This document shows positions 39,165-48,132 of a DNA stretch of 48,132 nt, one piece after another (position 1 is the stretch's first letter; every line of letters starts with the position of its first letter). The notes under the pieces were generated by a model that ran no database searches, had not been told where the DNA came from, and saw nothing but the letters and a program-made list of their open reading frames with translations. A program made the translations under genes and the position numbers. This DNA is from Candidatus Nitrotoga sp. CP45 (GTDB lineage: Bacteria; Pseudomonadota; Gammaproteobacteria; Burkholderiales; Gallionellaceae). The DNA lies in contig CAMCFJ010000022.1 of assembly GCA_945874105.1 (NCBI GenBank), forward strand, positions 1 to 48,132, written 5' to 3'.

Positions 39165-40586
39165 ATGTCGAAGTCAGTTGCTGATGTTCTTAAGTTACTT
39201 AAAGACAATGAAGTTAAATTCGTTGACCTGCGCTTCACTGATACCCGTGGCAAAGAACAGCACGTTTCGATTCCGGCACATGTGGTGTCAGATAGTGACG
39301 ACTGGTTCGAATCCGGCCACGCCTTTGACGGTTCATCCATCGCTGGCTGGAAAGGCATACAAGCATCCGATATGTTGCTGATGGCCGATCCTGCATCCGC
39401 TTTTCTCGATCCTTTTATGGACGAAACCACATTGGTGATGACTTGCGACGTGGTGGAGCCATCCGATGGTAAAGGTTATGACCGCGATCCACGTTCAATC
39501 GCCAAGCGTGCTGAAGCCTATTTGAAATCCACCGGCTTGGGCGATATTTGCTACTTTGGCCCTGAACCTGAGTTTTTCATTTTTGATTCAGTAAACTGGC
39601 AAGTGGATATGTCTGGCTGTTTCTGCAAGGTTAACTCTGAAGAAGCCGCCTGGTCCTCCGCAGAAAAATATGATGGTGGAAATACTGGCCATCGGCCCAC
39701 GGTCAAGGGCGGTTACTTCCCTGTACCCCCTGTCGATTCGCTACAAGACATGCGCTCTGCAATGTGCTTGATATTGGAAGAAATCGGCGTTCCGGTCGAA
39801 GTGCATCACCACGAAGTGGCGACCGCCGGACAATGTGAAATTGGCACCCGCTTTGATAGCTTGGTCAATCGTGCCGATCAAACCCAGAAACTTAAATATG
39901 TGGTGCACAACGTCGCACATCAATATGGCAAGACTGCGACCTTTATGCCCAAGCCGATTGTCGGTGATAACGGCTCAGGCATGCATGTCCATCAATCCAT
40001 CTGGAAGGATGGCAAAAATCTGTTTGCAGGCAATGGATATGCCGGACTGTCCGAATTAGCACTGTATTATATTGGCGGTATTATCAAGCATGCCCGTGCG
40101 CTTAACGCCATCACCAACCCCGGCACTAACTCCTACAAGCGTTTGGTTCCCGGCTTCGAAGCCCCGGTGAAGTTGGCTTACTCGGCGCGAAACCGCTCAG
40201 CCTCGATCCGCATTCCCTTCGTGCAAAGTGATAAGGCACGCCGTATTGAAGTGCGTTTCCCGGATCCAACTGCCAATTCTTACCTGGCTTTCACCGCCAT
40301 GATGATGGCTGGCCTGGATGGCATACAAAATAAAGTTCACCCAGGCGATCCTGCGGACAAAAATTTGTATGACTTGCCACCAGAAGAGGATGCAAAAATC
40401 CCGACAGTGTGTTCCAGCCTCGAACAAGCTCTGGAAGCGCTGAACAAGGATCGCGAGTTCTTGACCCGTGGTGGTGTGTTCTCCAATGACTTCATCGATG
40501 CGTACATTGAGTTGAAAATGGAAGAAGTGACCCGTTATCGCATGACAACGCATCCAGTTGAATTCGATATGTACTACAGTCTGTAA
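39165..40586 (+). CDS. glnA: Glutamine synthetase type I
   Basis: 473 residues. GSxI-type: [20 protein letters not shown], the metal-binding [42 protein letters not shown] and the adenylylation loop NLYDLPPEE with Tyr 402. It condenses glutamate and ammonia with ATP. The loop shows it can be regulated by GlnE. I chose ATG 39165 because the upstream ATG overlaps the ribosome site GGAGAG. Confidence 0.98.
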   Translation: MSKSVADVLKLLKDNEVKFVDLRFTDTRGKEQHVSIPAHVVSDSDDWFESGHAFDGSSIAGWKGIQASDMLLMADPASAFLDPFMDETTLVMTCDVVEPSDGKGYDRDPRSIAKRAEAYLKSTGLGDICYFGPEPEFFIFDSVNWQVDMSGCFCKVNSEEAAWSSAEKYDGGNTGHRPTVKGGYFPVPPVDSLQDMRSAMCLILEEIGVPVEVHHHEVATAGQCEIGTRFDSLVNRADQTQKLKYVVHNVAHQYGKTATFMPKPIVGDNGSGMHVHQSIWKDGKNLFAGNGYAGLSELALYYIGGIIKHARALNAITNPGTNSYKRLVPGFEAPVKLAYSARNRSASIRIPFVQSDKARRIEVRFPDPTANSYLAFTAMMMAGLDGIQNKVHPGDPADKNLYDLPPEEDAKIPTVCSSLEQALEALNKDREFLTRGGVFSNDFIDAYIELKMEEVTRYRMTTHPVEFDMYYSL

Positions 40587-40769
40587 CGTTTAATATTTGC
40601 AACGGGCTTCCTGAAAAAGTCCGTTCGTCCGACTCATGGTTAATGGCTCGTATTGGCATTAACCAGCTGTTGATCGTTCCACTTTACGCCACTGTTTAAG
40701 CAACAATTTTATTTGTTAGAGCAGAGCGTGAATATTGCGTAAGTAAACAAAAGCCGTTATATTCCAGCC
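40587..40769. other. Intergenic region glnA to leuA leader
   Basis: No gene. It has AT-rich blocks (40705-40760) that should contain the leuA promoter; TTAGAGCAG..AATATTGCG and GTTATATTCC are possible boxes but not clear. An inverted element GGACTTTTTCAGGAAGCCCG is readable on the minus strand near 40602-40623, possibly the glnA terminator. Confidence 0.3.
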
Positions 40770-40850
40770 ATGCACTTCTCTCGCCACATCTCGCAATCGC
40801 ACTCTACATCCAGCCTTCTGGCTGCGCTGCTGCTGCGCGCCGCGCGCTAA
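40770..40850 (+). CDS. leuA leader peptide
   Basis: A 26-codon ORF, MHFSRHISQS-HSTSSLLAAL-LLRAAR, followed by TAA. It contains five leucine codons (positions 16, 17, 20-22) in a row of seven, 93 bases before the leuA ATG. A leader peptide rich in the product amino acid, placed before leuA and overlapping alternative hairpins, is the hallmark of transcription attenuation. Ribosome stalling at Leu codons under leucine starvation would favour readthrough. There is no strong ribosome site upstream, and experimental proof is lacking. Confidence 0.75.
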   Translation: MHFSRHISQSHSTSSLLAALLLRAAR

Positions 40851-40909
40851 ATATACCTCCCCATAGTTTTGAAGCAAGCGGCATCCAGCCGAATTTTATT
40901 CGCCTGGAT
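40807..40909 (+). promoter_or_regulatory. leuA attenuator with competing hairpins
   Basis: CATCCAGCC occurs at 40807-40815 (inside the leader ORF, just before the Leu codons) and again at 40882-40890. The single segment CGCCTGGAT (40901-40909) can pair with either copy. The second pairing, ATCCAGCCGAAT with ATTCGCCTGGAT, is a tight local hairpin 30 bases before leuA. CAGCC/GGCTG in the leader gives a further option. Two mutually exclusive folds are expected for attenuation, but which one stops transcription is not clear because no U-run follows. Confidence 0.55.
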
Positions 40910-40942
40910 CGTGCGAATTAAATAATTGCAATGGAGTCCAGC

Positions 40943-42478
40943 ATGAAAGAAAAATTAATAATATTTGATACTACCTTGCGCGATGGCGAACAAAGCCCGG
41001 GCGCGTCCATGACCAAGGAAGAAAAGATCCGCATCGCACGGCAATTGGAGAAGCTGGGCGTTGATGTTATCGAAGCAGGCTTCGCTGCTGCCAGTCCGGG
41101 TGACGCAAATGCGATACGCAGTGTTGCGCAAATCATCGAGAGTTCTACGGTTTGTTCATTGGCGCGCGCCACTGAAAGCGATGTTCGCGCGGCTGGCGAA
41201 GCGATCAAGCCAGCCAAGTCTGGCCGCATTCACATCTTTATCGCTACTTCACCCATCCACATGAAAATGAAGTTGCGTATGCAGCCCGACCAAGTGGTGG
41301 AAGCGGCGGTAAAAGCGATAAAGCTCGCACTGGAATATACCGACGACATCGAATTTTCTGCCGAGGATGCGGTGCGCTCGGAAATGGATTTTCTCGTTCG
41401 TATTTTTGATGCAGTGATTCAAGCTGGAGCGAAGACCCTGAACGTGCCGGATACTGTCGGTTATGGCATCCCGGTTTTGTGGGGCGAGCGTATCAAACAG
41501 TTGATCGAACGCGTACCGAATGCAGGGAAAGTAGTGTGGTCCACCCATTGCCACAACGATCTCGGAATGGCGGTGGCCAATTCTCTTGCTGCCGTAATGA
41601 ACGGTGCGCGTCAGGTGGAATGCACCATCAACGGCTTGGGCGAGCGTGCCGGCAACGCCAGTCTGGAAGAAGTCGTGATGGCGGTGAAGACACGCCGGGA
41701 TGTGTTCAGTTGCGATTCGCGCATAGACACCACGCAGATCGTTCCAACTTCCAAACTCGTGTCCAGCATCACCGGTTATCCGGTGCAACCTAACAAGGCG
41801 ATTGTCGGCGCGAATGCTTTTGCCCATGAATCCGGCATTCATCAGGATGGTGTGCTCAAGCACCGCGAGACTTACGAAATTATGCGTGCTGAAGATGTAG
41901 GCTGGAGCACGAACAAATTGACCCTGGGCAAGCTTTCCGGTCGCAACGCGTTCCGCACCCGTTTGCAGGAACTCGGCATCGTGCTGGAAAACGAAGAAGT
42001 GGTGAACGACGCTTTCGCCCGCTTCAAAGAATTGGCTGACCGCAAGCGCGAAATTTTTGATGAGGACTTGCAGGCCTTGGTTAGTGAAAGCGTGGTGGCG
42101 CAAGTTAGCGAGCATTATCGTTTGATATCTTTGCGCGCGCATTCGGAAACCGGCCTTCTGCCCGTGGCGCAGGTGCGATTGAGTGTGGGCGGGAATGAAT
42201 TTGCTGCCGAGGGTCAAGGCGGAGGACCGGTAGATGCGACGTTCAAAGCCATCGAGCAGATCGTGCAAAGTGGCACCGAATTGCAACTTTATTCGGTAAA
42301 CAACATTACCAGCGGCACAGATGCACAGGGCGAAGTAACCGTGCGGCTATCCAAGGGCGGCCGTATAGTCAACGGCCAAGGTGCAGACACGGATATCGTG
42401 GTAGCCTCCGCCAAGGCGTATCTGCATGCGCTGAATAAACTGGACAATGAAGCGGAGCGTGCGCATCCGCAGGTGTGA
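40943..42478 (+). CDS. leuA: 2-isopropylmalate synthase
   Basis: 511 residues. The catalytic TIM barrel starts [20 protein letters not shown] and contains [20 protein letters not shown] and [20 protein letters not shown]. The C-terminal regulatory domain has [18 protein letters not shown], the leucine-feedback site region. It joins acetyl-CoA and ketoisovalerate, the first step to leucine. ATG 40943 with GGAG upstream is preferred over 40931. Leader peptide control is likely (see the preceding entries). Confidence 0.97.
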   Translation: MKEKLIIFDTTLRDGEQSPGASMTKEEKIRIARQLEKLGVDVIEAGFAAASPGDANAIRSVAQIIESSTVCSLARATESDVRAAGEAIKPAKSGRIHIFIATSPIHMKMKLRMQPDQVVEAAVKAIKLALEYTDDIEFSAEDAVRSEMDFLVRIFDAVIQAGAKTLNVPDTVGYGIPVLWGERIKQLIERVPNAGKVVWSTHCHNDLGMAVANSLAAVMNGARQVECTINGLGERAGNASLEEVVMAVKTRRDVFSCDSRIDTTQIVPTSKLVSSITGYPVQPNKAIVGANAFAHESGIHQDGVLKHRETYEIMRAEDVGWSTNKLTLGKLSGRNAFRTRLQELGIVLENEEVVNDAFARFKELADRKREIFDEDLQALVSESVVAQVSEHYRLISLRAHSETGLLPVAQVRLSVGGNEFAAEGQGGGPVDATFKAIEQIVQSGTELQLYSVNNITSGTDAQGEVTVRLSKGGRIVNGQGADTDIVVASAKAYLHALNKLDNEAERAHPQV

Positions 42479-42602
42479 TTTTCTGATGGGCTTCAGGCAT
42501 GAGCGGCACGTCACCAGGCGTGCCGTTTTCCTTCCGCTCCAGCACACGCAAACGGCTCAAAGAATATTTATTATCAATAAGTATTATCAATAAGGACATG
42601 GC

Positions 42603-43529
42603 GTGCAGTCAGCTATATCAGTCGAAAATCTCACAAAGACCTACGCCTCGGGATTCATGGCGCTCAATAGCATCAATCTTGAGATTCAGCATGGAGAAAT
42701 CTTTGCCCTGTTGGGTCCGAATGGGGCTGGCAAGACAACATTAATCAACGTCATTTGCGGGATTGTTAATCCGAGCCAGGGCAGGGTGCTGGCCGACGGC
42801 CATGACATCGTTTCTGACTATCGTGCGGCCAGATCAAAAATCGGGCTGGTGCCGCAGGAGCTTTCCACCGATGCCTTCGAAACCGTTTTGGCCACGGTGA
42901 AATTCAGTCGCGGCCTGTTTGGTAAACCGCCCAATCCGGCCTATATCGAAAAAGTGCTGCGCGATCTGTCCCTGTGGGACAAGAAAGATGCAAAAATCAG
43001 GACACTGTCGGGCGGCATGAAGCGCCGGGTAATGATTGCCAAGGCTCTCTCCCATGAACCGCAGATTCTATTTCTCGACGAGCCTTCAGCAGGCGTTGAC
43101 GTCGAACTGCGCCGCGACATGTGGGAAATGGTGCGGGGTTTACGAAAAAGTGGCGTGACCATTATTCTGACCACTCACTATATTGAGGAAGCCGAGGAAA
43201 TGGCCGACCGCATCGGGATAATCAGCAAAGGCAACATTATCCTGGTGGAGGACAAGGTCAGATTGATGGAAAAGCTCGGCAAAAAACTGCTCAAGCTGTA
43301 TCTGCAATCTCCACTGGCGCACATCCCCGAGGAACTCGCCGGATATCCACTTGAACTATCGGCTGACGGCAATGAGTTGATCTACATTTTTGATGCCCAA
43401 GGCGAACAGACAGGAATCGCAGATCTTCTGCGGCAGCTCGCCAAGCACGGGATCGACTATAAGGATCTCCAGTCCAGCCAAAGCTCACTGGAAGAGATTT
43501 TCGTTAATTTGGTAAGTGGACGATCATGA
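42603..43529 (+). CDS. yadG: ABC transporter ATP-binding protein, YadG type
   Basis: 308 residues, GTG start with AAGGA upstream. Walker [19 protein letters not shown], the Q-loop VPQELSTD, the signature [15 protein letters not shown] and Walker [15 protein letters not shown] roughly 90-residue C-terminal extension follows, as in exporters of the ABC-2 type. It energises the permease encoded by the overlapping next gene. The substrate is unknown. Confidence 0.9.
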   Translation: MQSAISVENLTKTYASGFMALNSINLEIQHGEIFALLGPNGAGKTTLINVICGIVNPSQGRVLADGHDIVSDYRAARSKIGLVPQELSTDAFETVLATVKFSRGLFGKPPNPAYIEKVLRDLSLWDKKDAKIRTLSGGMKRRVMIAKALSHEPQILFLDEPSAGVDVELRRDMWEMVRGLRKSGVTIILTTHYIEEAEEMADRIGIISKGNIILVEDKVRLMEKLGKKLLKLYLQSPLAHIPEELAGYPLELSADGNELIYIFDAQGEQTGIADLLRQLAKHGIDYKDLQSSQSSLEEIFVNLVSGRS

Positions 43530-44287
43530 ATTTTTATGCAATTCGCGCAATTTATTTTTTCGAGCTGGCGCGCACCTGGCGAACGTTGATGCAAAGCATT
43601 GCATCGCCAGTCATTTCGACCACGCTTTATTTCGTGGTGTTTGGCTCAGCGATCGGCTCGCGCATGACCGAGATTGACGGTATCAGCTATGGGGCCTTTA
43701 TTGTTCCCGGTCTGATCATGCTAGCCCTGCTGACGGAAAGTATTTCCAATGCCTCTTTCGGCATTTACATGCCGAAATTCTCGGGCACCATCTACGAGAT
43801 TCTCTCAGCTCCCATTTCTTATGTGGAGACCGTCATTGGCTATGTTGGGGCTGCGGCCACCAAGTCCGTCATCCTGGGCTTGCTCATTCTAGCCACGGCG
43901 CGGCTTTTCGTTTCGTTCGAAATTGCACATCCATTGTGGATGATTCTATTCCTGGTACTCACTGCCGTTACCTTCAGCCTCTTCGGTTTCATAATTGGTG
44001 TTTGGGCTGACGGGTTCGAGAAGTTACAAATCATACCCATGATGATCATCACGCCGCTGACTTTTCTGGGCGGAAGTTTTTATTCGATCAGCATGCTGCC
44101 ACCCCTGTGGCAAAAAATCACGCTGTTCAACCCGGTGGTCTACCTGATCAGTGGTTTCCGATGGAGTTTTTATGGCGTTTCCGATGTCAATGTGGCCATC
44201 AGCGTTGGCATGACGCTGGCCTTTCTTTCCCTGTGTCTCACATCCGTGTGGTGGATTTTCAAGACGGGATACCGACTCAAGAGCTGA
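43526..44287 (+). CDS. yadH: ABC-2 type transporter permease, YadH type
   Basis: 253 residues with six hydrophobic segments and the ABC-2 pattern: [20 protein letters not shown], and [20 protein letters not shown] near the end. The ATG overlaps the ATPase stop (ATGA at 43526-43529), so the two form one two-gene operon. It exports or flips an unknown substrate, drug- or lipid-like in the YadH group. Confidence 0.9.
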   Translation: MNFYAIRAIYFFELARTWRTLMQSIASPVISTTLYFVVFGSAIGSRMTEIDGISYGAFIVPGLIMLALLTESISNASFGIYMPKFSGTIYEILSAPISYVETVIGYVGAAATKSVILGLLILATARLFVSFEIAHPLWMILFLVLTAVTFSLFGFIIGVWADGFEKLQIIPMMIITPLTFLGGSFYSISMLPPLWQKITLFNPVVYLISGFRWSFYGVSDVNVAISVGMTLAFLSLCLTSVWWIFKTGYRLKS

Positions 44288-44333
44288 GGATGCACAAGAT
44301 TGTGCAGATGCAGCAATCAATAATTCATCAAAG

Positions 44334-44783
44334 TCAGCTTGAGTTGCGCAGGCAGTCTGCCCAGTTATTAGGCGTCTCGTAAATGCGCACGCGTTCCAGT
44401 TGCAGGTTATTCCCAAAGCTATGGTGGTAGGCGCTGTCGAGCAGCTTGAATGCGAGCATGGCGAGATTTTCTGCGGTGGGCGGCACTTCCAGAACGACAG
44501 TTTTGTGATTGGGCAGCGAGTTCAAAAAATCCAATACCGCCGTGTCATTGCGATATACCAGGAAGGCGTGGTCCCACGCATCCACCAACTGTTCCTTGGC
44601 GATGCGCTTCACTTCGGTATAGTCCATTACCATGCCTTGTTCGGATAAGCCATCAGTGGTGATAATCTCGCCGGACAGGGTAATCTCAATGGCGTAGCGA
44701 TGGCCGTGCAAATGCCGGCATTGGCTGGTATGACTGGGGATGCGGTGACCTGCATCAAATTCTAGCCTTCGGGTAATTTGCAT
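44334..44783 (-). CDS. queD: 6-carboxytetrahydropterin synthase
   Basis: 149 residues. RLEFDAGHRIPSHTSQCRHL followed by HGHRY gives the three zinc histidines and the catalytic Cys. GMVMDYTEVK and LDAWDHAF-like VDAWDHAFLV, VLEVPPTAENLAML complete the PTPS/QueD pattern. It makes 6-carboxytetrahydropterin in queuosine synthesis. ATG 44783 (MQITRRLEF) is chosen because the longer frame adds 22 non-homologous residues. Confidence 0.95.
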   Translation of the reverse strand: MQITRRLEFDAGHRIPSHTSQCRHLHGHRYAIEITLSGEIITTDGLSEQGMVMDYTEVKRIAKEQLVDAWDHAFLVYRNDTAVLDFLNSLPNHKTVVLEVPPTAENLAMLAFKLLDSAYHHSFGNNLQLERVRIYETPNNWADCLRNSS

Positions 44784-44896
44784 GATGGGTGCGAGCTGTG
44801 TAGGTGTGCGGATTATAACTTGAATGCAGCCAGTATTTTCTTCACGCACGCATGTACAAGAACTGGGGGTTCAATAGCCTGCAGCACGAATGGGGC

Positions 44897-44929
44897 CATG
44901 TCTAGCTATGTAGTACATTGCTAGACATG
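44897..44929. repeat. Perfect inverted repeat
   Basis: CATGTCTAGC (44897-44906) and GCTAGACATG (44920-44929) pair perfectly, and the loop contains ATGTAGTACAT, itself palindromic. It could be a protein-binding site or a small cruciform. It lies upstream of queD. A decamer GAGGTCTACT is tandemly repeated at 44991-45010. Confidence 0.6.
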
Positions 44930-45065
44930 ACACCTGAGCTTCGTTGAACAGGAGAGATGAAATGTTAAAACTTAATGCTATGCTGACCCTGAGGTCTACT
45001 GAGGTCTACTATATTTAGGCAGAGAACATATCTCTATTGATGGGAAAACTTTAGCCATGCTCACT

Positions 45066-45584
45066 TCACTCTAAAGACCTGGCTACTTGTATTTCACACT
45101 CTTTCTCGATTTCAGAAATTATTTCTTCAAAAGCTTTAATCTCTCTATCAATGGCACTAACAATTTCTTGGTACTTTATTTTTTCCTCTGTACTTTTAGC
45201 ATGTTTTAGATGGATTCCTGGTTCGATTTTCTTTAATCTTAACCGCCTGACTTCATCGCGTTGTTCTTCGGTTTTATCTCTGATCAATTTTGTTTTTCTA
45301 TTGTATGCCTTTAACGAAGAATTAAAACCATCTAATGCCTTGTTTGTTTCTGTCAAGGCAGATTGCGTAGCAGTTGATATTTCAGTGATAGCTGATTTCA
45401 CTTTAGAAACATTTTCTTGATATTTCTGAGAGGGCTTTGTTAATAACATAATTAAGCCAGATACTACAATCAACGGGAATGCAACATAGGTAAGATAAAC
45501 CCCTACATATGTAACAAATATCAAAGTGACTATGTATAAAATCAATGTCAACCAAAAAACAAAAGCCGCCACTTTATGCCACAT
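45066..45584 (-). CDS. Two-TM membrane protein with long coiled coil
   Basis: 172 residues. Two N-terminal hydrophobic helices (FVFWLTLILYIVTLIFVTYV and FPLIVVSGLIMLL) precede a long charged helical region (about 55-170) with heptad-like spacing: EISTATQSALTETNKALDGF, DEVRRLRLKKIEPGIHLK and IEKECEIQVA. No known family. It is divergent from the NERD-helicase gene across an attC-like palindrome and could be a sensor or scaffold, though association is unproven. Strongly AT-rich, unlike the preceding genes. Confidence 0.6.
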   Translation of the reverse strand: MWHKVAAFVFWLTLILYIVTLIFVTYVGVYLTYVAFPLIVVSGLIMLLTKPSQKYQENVSKVKSAITEISTATQSALTETNKALDGFNSSLKAYNRKTKLIRDKTEEQRDEVRRLRLKKIEPGIHLKHAKSTEEKIKYQEIVSAIDREIKAFEEIISEIEKECEIQVARSLE

Positions 45585-45645
45585 AAAAAATTTCCTTAAT
45601 CGTCAAGTTACCGCCTTAAACAAGATTTACGCTGGAAGCTTTGGC

Positions 45646-45705
45646 ACATAACATTCGCATAACCAGCGGCGTTTTTTCCCGCCCGTGTTTATGATCTTGT
45701 TAGGC
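45646..45705 (-). repeat. attC-like site
   Basis: Read on the minus strand: GCCTAAC (R'', 45705-45699), ATAAACACGGGCG / CGCCGCTGGTTAT stem with a GGAAAAAA loop, then GTTATGT (R', 45652-45646). The order and core sequences fit an attC. The coiled-coil gene would then be the following cassette on that strand. Confidence 0.6.
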
Positions 45706-45913
45706 TTTCTTTGTATATTGTCAGAGGTAAACTGCCTGACTGTCAAACAGCGCTCTGAATTTCCATTTTTTTGAATTTCAGCATCAGTGGAAACAACTCG
45801 CTACCGCTTGTAGTATGTGGATTATTTGAAAGACTGCTGGCAAGTATGCGCGCTGTTTGGTGGAAAATGTTGTACGCTGTTTGACAGCTAACAAGGGTAT
45901 TGGTGGAAAAGTT

Positions 45914-47764
45914 ATGGCACTGATTAGGCATAAGCGGTTTACCTCACCAGACCTTTCGGAGATAGATAAATTACGTCAGCCATTGACTGATGGGGAAAAA
46001 ATTGTCCTTAATTTCTTCTTGGAAAACCTGCCCTCTGACTGGGAAATTTACATTCAACCGCATTTAAATGGCCTAAGGCCTGACTTTGTCCTCCTTAGCC
46101 CCCAAAAGGGGATTGCAGTATATGAAGTCAAAGATTGGAATCTAGCAGCACTTAACTACTTTTACAAAGAGCGAGGAAATGCCACCCCTATACTCATGGC
46201 ATCTGACGGGGTTAAAACATTCTCAATGGCGAAAAATGACCCCATCGTAAAAATAGAAGCTTACAGGAATGAAATATACGAACTCTATTGCCCAAACCTA
46301 CCTGACAAGAAGGGCTTCGGTGTTGTTATTGGGGGTGTTATTTTTCCATTTGCATCAAAATCTCAAATTGAAACTTTGATGCAGCCATATTTGAAAATTG
46401 ATAATTTTAAGGACAACTTAAATCGTCATCCGATTATCAGTAGCGAATCACTTAATTCATCAAACATAAAAGATGTGTTGAGCATTGTTTATCGTAAAGA
46501 CGAAAGAATAAACGAGAAAATTGCTAATGATTTGCGGCATTGGTTAATTGAGCCAGATTTTTCTAGCGAGCAACGCACCCCTTTGCTTAATGAGCTTGAT
46601 TCTCGCCAGCGTGAATTAGTATTGACGAGAACGGCCACAGGGTATCGCAGAATAAAGGGACCCGCAGGAAGTGGCAAATCATTAGTATTAGCCGGACGTG
46701 CAGCAAAACTTGCTTCTGAAGGAAAAAGTGTTCTGTTGGTTACTTTCAACATTACGCTTATCAATTATTTATTAGATTTGGCTGTTCGTTTTGAAATGAA
46801 TGGAAAAGTAAGGAATCAAATTACTGCCCTTAACTTTCATCATTGGTGCAAACGTAGCGCATTACTTACAGGGCACATGGATGAATACAACAATCTGTGG
46901 GGGATGCAGGAGCCAAATCAGGTGCTTGAACGTAGCCTAGCTATTGCAACTATGGAATGGCTCGAACAATTAAACGAGTCTGATAAATTTGATGCAATTC
47001 TTGTGGATGAGGGTCAAGATTTCCAACAGGAATGGTGGGCATCGTTGAGAATGGCTGTCAAACAAAAAGGCGAAATGCTTTTATGTGCTGACCGAGCACA
47101 AAACGTTTATGGGGTACTACCGTGGACAGAACAAGCTATGAAATCGGCTGGCTTCCATGGCGATTGGATGAGCTTGGAAAATAGCTATCGGCTTTCTCCA
47201 TCGCTTTGTAAACTGGCAAGTAGTTTTATTGAACTATTCCTGCCGAATTCTGAAAATCCAAGGCCTTTACCGCCACAAGGAGAAATTGAATTTCATACAG
47301 AATTGAAATGGATTCAGACTCAAAGTCATCTTGCGACATGTACATGCGCAGATGAACTTATTAACATTGTCACTAAATCAAACCCTGCCATTTCCTATGC
47401 CGACCTCACTTGTATTGTTGAAACCTCACAAAGCGGAAAGCTATTGGTAGCTGAGTTAATGAGGAGGAAGATAAATTGCATTCATACTTTTGGAGATGGT
47501 GAGAGGGAAAGCCGAAGAAAAAAGCTAGCGTTTTTCAAGGGAGATGCACGAGTTAAGGTTACAACTATTCACAGCTTCAAGGGCTGGGAAGCTAGTGCAT
47601 TAGTCCTACTAATCACTAGCTCTCGATCAATAGAGTCAATGTCGCTGGTTTATGCTGGAATTACTAGATTAAAGAAATTAGAGCTTGGCTGCTATTTAAC
47701 TGTCGTATGTTGTGAACCTAAACTCGAATACTATGGAAAGTCTTGGCCTGTTTTCGTCTCGTAA
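45914..47764 (+). CDS. NERD-domain nuclease fused to UvrD/Rep-type helicase
   Basis: 616 residues. N-terminal NERD-like nuclease-related part: GLRPDFVLLSPQKGIAVYEV with RPDF (Asp 57) and EVK (Glu 71, Lys 73), a PD-(D/E)XK core. An SF1 helicase follows: GPAGSGKSLVLAGRAAKLAS (Walker A, 249-256), VLVDEGQDFQQEWW (DEGQD 365-369), LENSYRLSP and TIHSFKGWEASALVLL (motif V/VI region). NERD-UvrD fusions are typical of defence and DNA-repair islands. The start chosen is ATG 45914; the frame could be 19 codons longer. AT-rich relative to the core. Confidence 0.75.
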   Translation: MALIRHKRFTSPDLSEIDKLRQPLTDGEKIVLNFFLENLPSDWEIYIQPHLNGLRPDFVLLSPQKGIAVYEVKDWNLAALNYFYKERGNATPILMASDGVKTFSMAKNDPIVKIEAYRNEIYELYCPNLPDKKGFGVVIGGVIFPFASKSQIETLMQPYLKIDNFKDNLNRHPIISSESLNSSNIKDVLSIVYRKDERINEKIANDLRHWLIEPDFSSEQRTPLLNELDSRQRELVLTRTATGYRRIKGPAGSGKSLVLAGRAAKLASEGKSVLLVTFNITLINYLLDLAVRFEMNGKVRNQITALNFHHWCKRSALLTGHMDEYNNLWGMQEPNQVLERSLAIATMEWLEQLNESDKFDAILVDEGQDFQQEWWASLRMAVKQKGEMLLCADRAQNVYGVLPWTEQAMKSAGFHGDWMSLENSYRLSPSLCKLASSFIELFLPNSENPRPLPPQGEIEFHTELKWIQTQSHLATCTCADELINIVTKSNPAISYADLTCIVETSQSGKLLVAELMRRKINCIHTFGDGERESRRKKLAFFKGDARVKVTTIHSFKGWEASALVLLITSSRSIESMSLVYAGITRLKKLELGCYLTVVCCEPKLEYYGKSWPVFVS

Positions 47765-47920
47765 ACCATAATTCCCGTTCTGCTCCCAACTCTTCGGGAA
47801 TCACGGGGTCTACCATCGAATTTGCAGATGACGACCGTCAGTTGAAGAAATTGAAGCGGCCAGGTTCGAATATTTAGATTTCTCCTTTCTGTCGAAATGA
47901 CAGCAAGCGTAGCCTGGGCT
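47765..47920. other. Intergenic region downstream of the NERD-helicase
   Basis: I see no gene or clear repeat in these 156 bases. Confidence 0.4.
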
Positions 47921-47957
47921 AATGTAGGTTGGCGCTGAGCTAGCGAAGCCCAACATC
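47921..47957. repeat. REP-type palindrome (GTTGGCGCTGAGCTAGCGAAGCCCAAC)
   Basis: TGTAGGTTGGCGCTGAGC and TAGCGAAGCCCAACATC form a stem-loop characteristic of REP sequences. It abuts the 3' end of a REP transposase gene, as expected for REP-RAYT pairs. A related sequence (GTTGGGCTT..AAGCCAACCTACC) lies near 28505-28545. Confidence 0.7.
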
Positions 47958-48132
47958 ACAAGTAAAACACAGGGGCAAGAAAAGACAATAGGGTCACATC
48001 TTGACATAACAGTTTATACCTTTCCCCCTTGATGATCTTGCTCACCGTCGAGTAGTGAATCTTGGTCTCGCGCACGATGGCCGCCATCGTATAGCCGCAC
48101 TCCATATAGGCAGATAGAGCGCACCAGCGAAT
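47956..48132 (-). CDS. REP-associated transposase C-terminal HTH fragment
   Basis: 59 codons on the minus strand, open at the right edge: SAYMECGYTMAAIVRETKIH, YSTVSKIIKGERYK. This is the C-terminal helix-turn-helix found after the catalytic domain in some REP-associated Y1 transposases. The end of the gene overlaps GGGTCACATCTTGACA, the same palindrome half seen at 29414. The rest lies beyond the window, so intactness is unknown. Confidence 0.6.
   Translation of the reverse strand: MRWCALSAYMECGYTMAAIVRETKIHYSTVSKIIKGERYKLLCQDVTLLSFLAPVFYL

Noticed and set aside
41249-42286. Minus-strand ORF of 345 codons inside leuA
   Set aside because: leuA is complete on the other strand; no domain or start signal supports the antisense frame.
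1-48132. CRISPR array, rRNA or tRNA genes
   Set aside because: No regularly spaced direct repeats and no rRNA- or tRNA-like sequence were noticed. Repeats present are palindromic REP, MITE or attC types.

Overview
The window looks like chromosome of a betaproteobacterium close to Nitrosomonadales/Gallionellaceae. This is inferred from gene content and order (aat-bpt-pyrD next to a class A PBP, darP divergent from pmbA, glcDEF with a glyoxylate aminotransferase, glnA then leuA). No rRNA or other taxonomic marker is present. The glycolate oxidase plus glyoxylate aminotransferase block would suit a Calvin-cycle autotroph, but no Calvin-cycle gene is in the window.

Region 1 (1 to about 17.3 kb) is a mobile integron. 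On the minus strand an integron integrase gene (intI, 148-1050) is cut by an IS3-family element that runs off the left edge. The lost part includes the catalytic tyrosine. To the right of attI (insertion point 1182/1183) lies a plus-oriented cassette array with at least ten attC sites that can be read directly. Cargo in order: an AbiU2/HEPN-like protein; a HEPN plus zinc-ribbon protein; a two-gene cassette with divergent SDR and HxlR regulator; a membrane-anchored PD-(D/E)XK nuclease-like protein; a trypsin-like peptidase; HicBA toxin-antitoxin; a VanY-like peptidase; a pyridoxamine-oxidase-like protein; a decapitated higB with intact higA; a small DUF6176-like protein; a GC-rich stretch with a deleted REP transposase, a glycosyltransferase and a GDP-mannose-3,5-epimerase-like enzyme; a pyrimidine-dimer glycosylase; a flavin reductase-like protein; a double-M23 secreted protein; an OsmC protein; and an ABM-like small protein. 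From about 13.4 kb the attC sites become degenerate.

Region 2 (17.3-28.5 kb) passes through a TPR membrane protein and a ketosynthase relic into housekeeping genes: mltA, a nucleotidyltransferase, the class A PBP, pyrD, bpt, aat, an esterase, darP and pmbA. Two palindromic MITE-like elements sit between genes here.

Region 3 (28.5-30.9 kb) is a small accessory island with a glycine-rich protein, a histidine phosphatase and a Cys-rich secreted peptide. It is bordered by attC-like and REP palindromes. Region 4 (31-44.8 kb) is metabolic: glcDEF plus aminotransferase, two tandem GldC-like genes, uppP, a rhodanese, glnA, a leuA gene preceded by a short leucine-rich leader ORF (probable attenuator), a YadGH-type ABC exporter and queD.

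Region 5 (45-48.1 kb) is accessory again: a membrane/coiled-coil protein divergent from a NERD nuclease-helicase, an attC-like palindrome between them, and the C-terminal end of a REP-type transposase at the right edge. The most notable items are the dead or rewired integrase, the HEPN/nuclease/peptidase cassettes closest to attI, the attC-higB scar, the leuA leader and the NERD-helicase locus.
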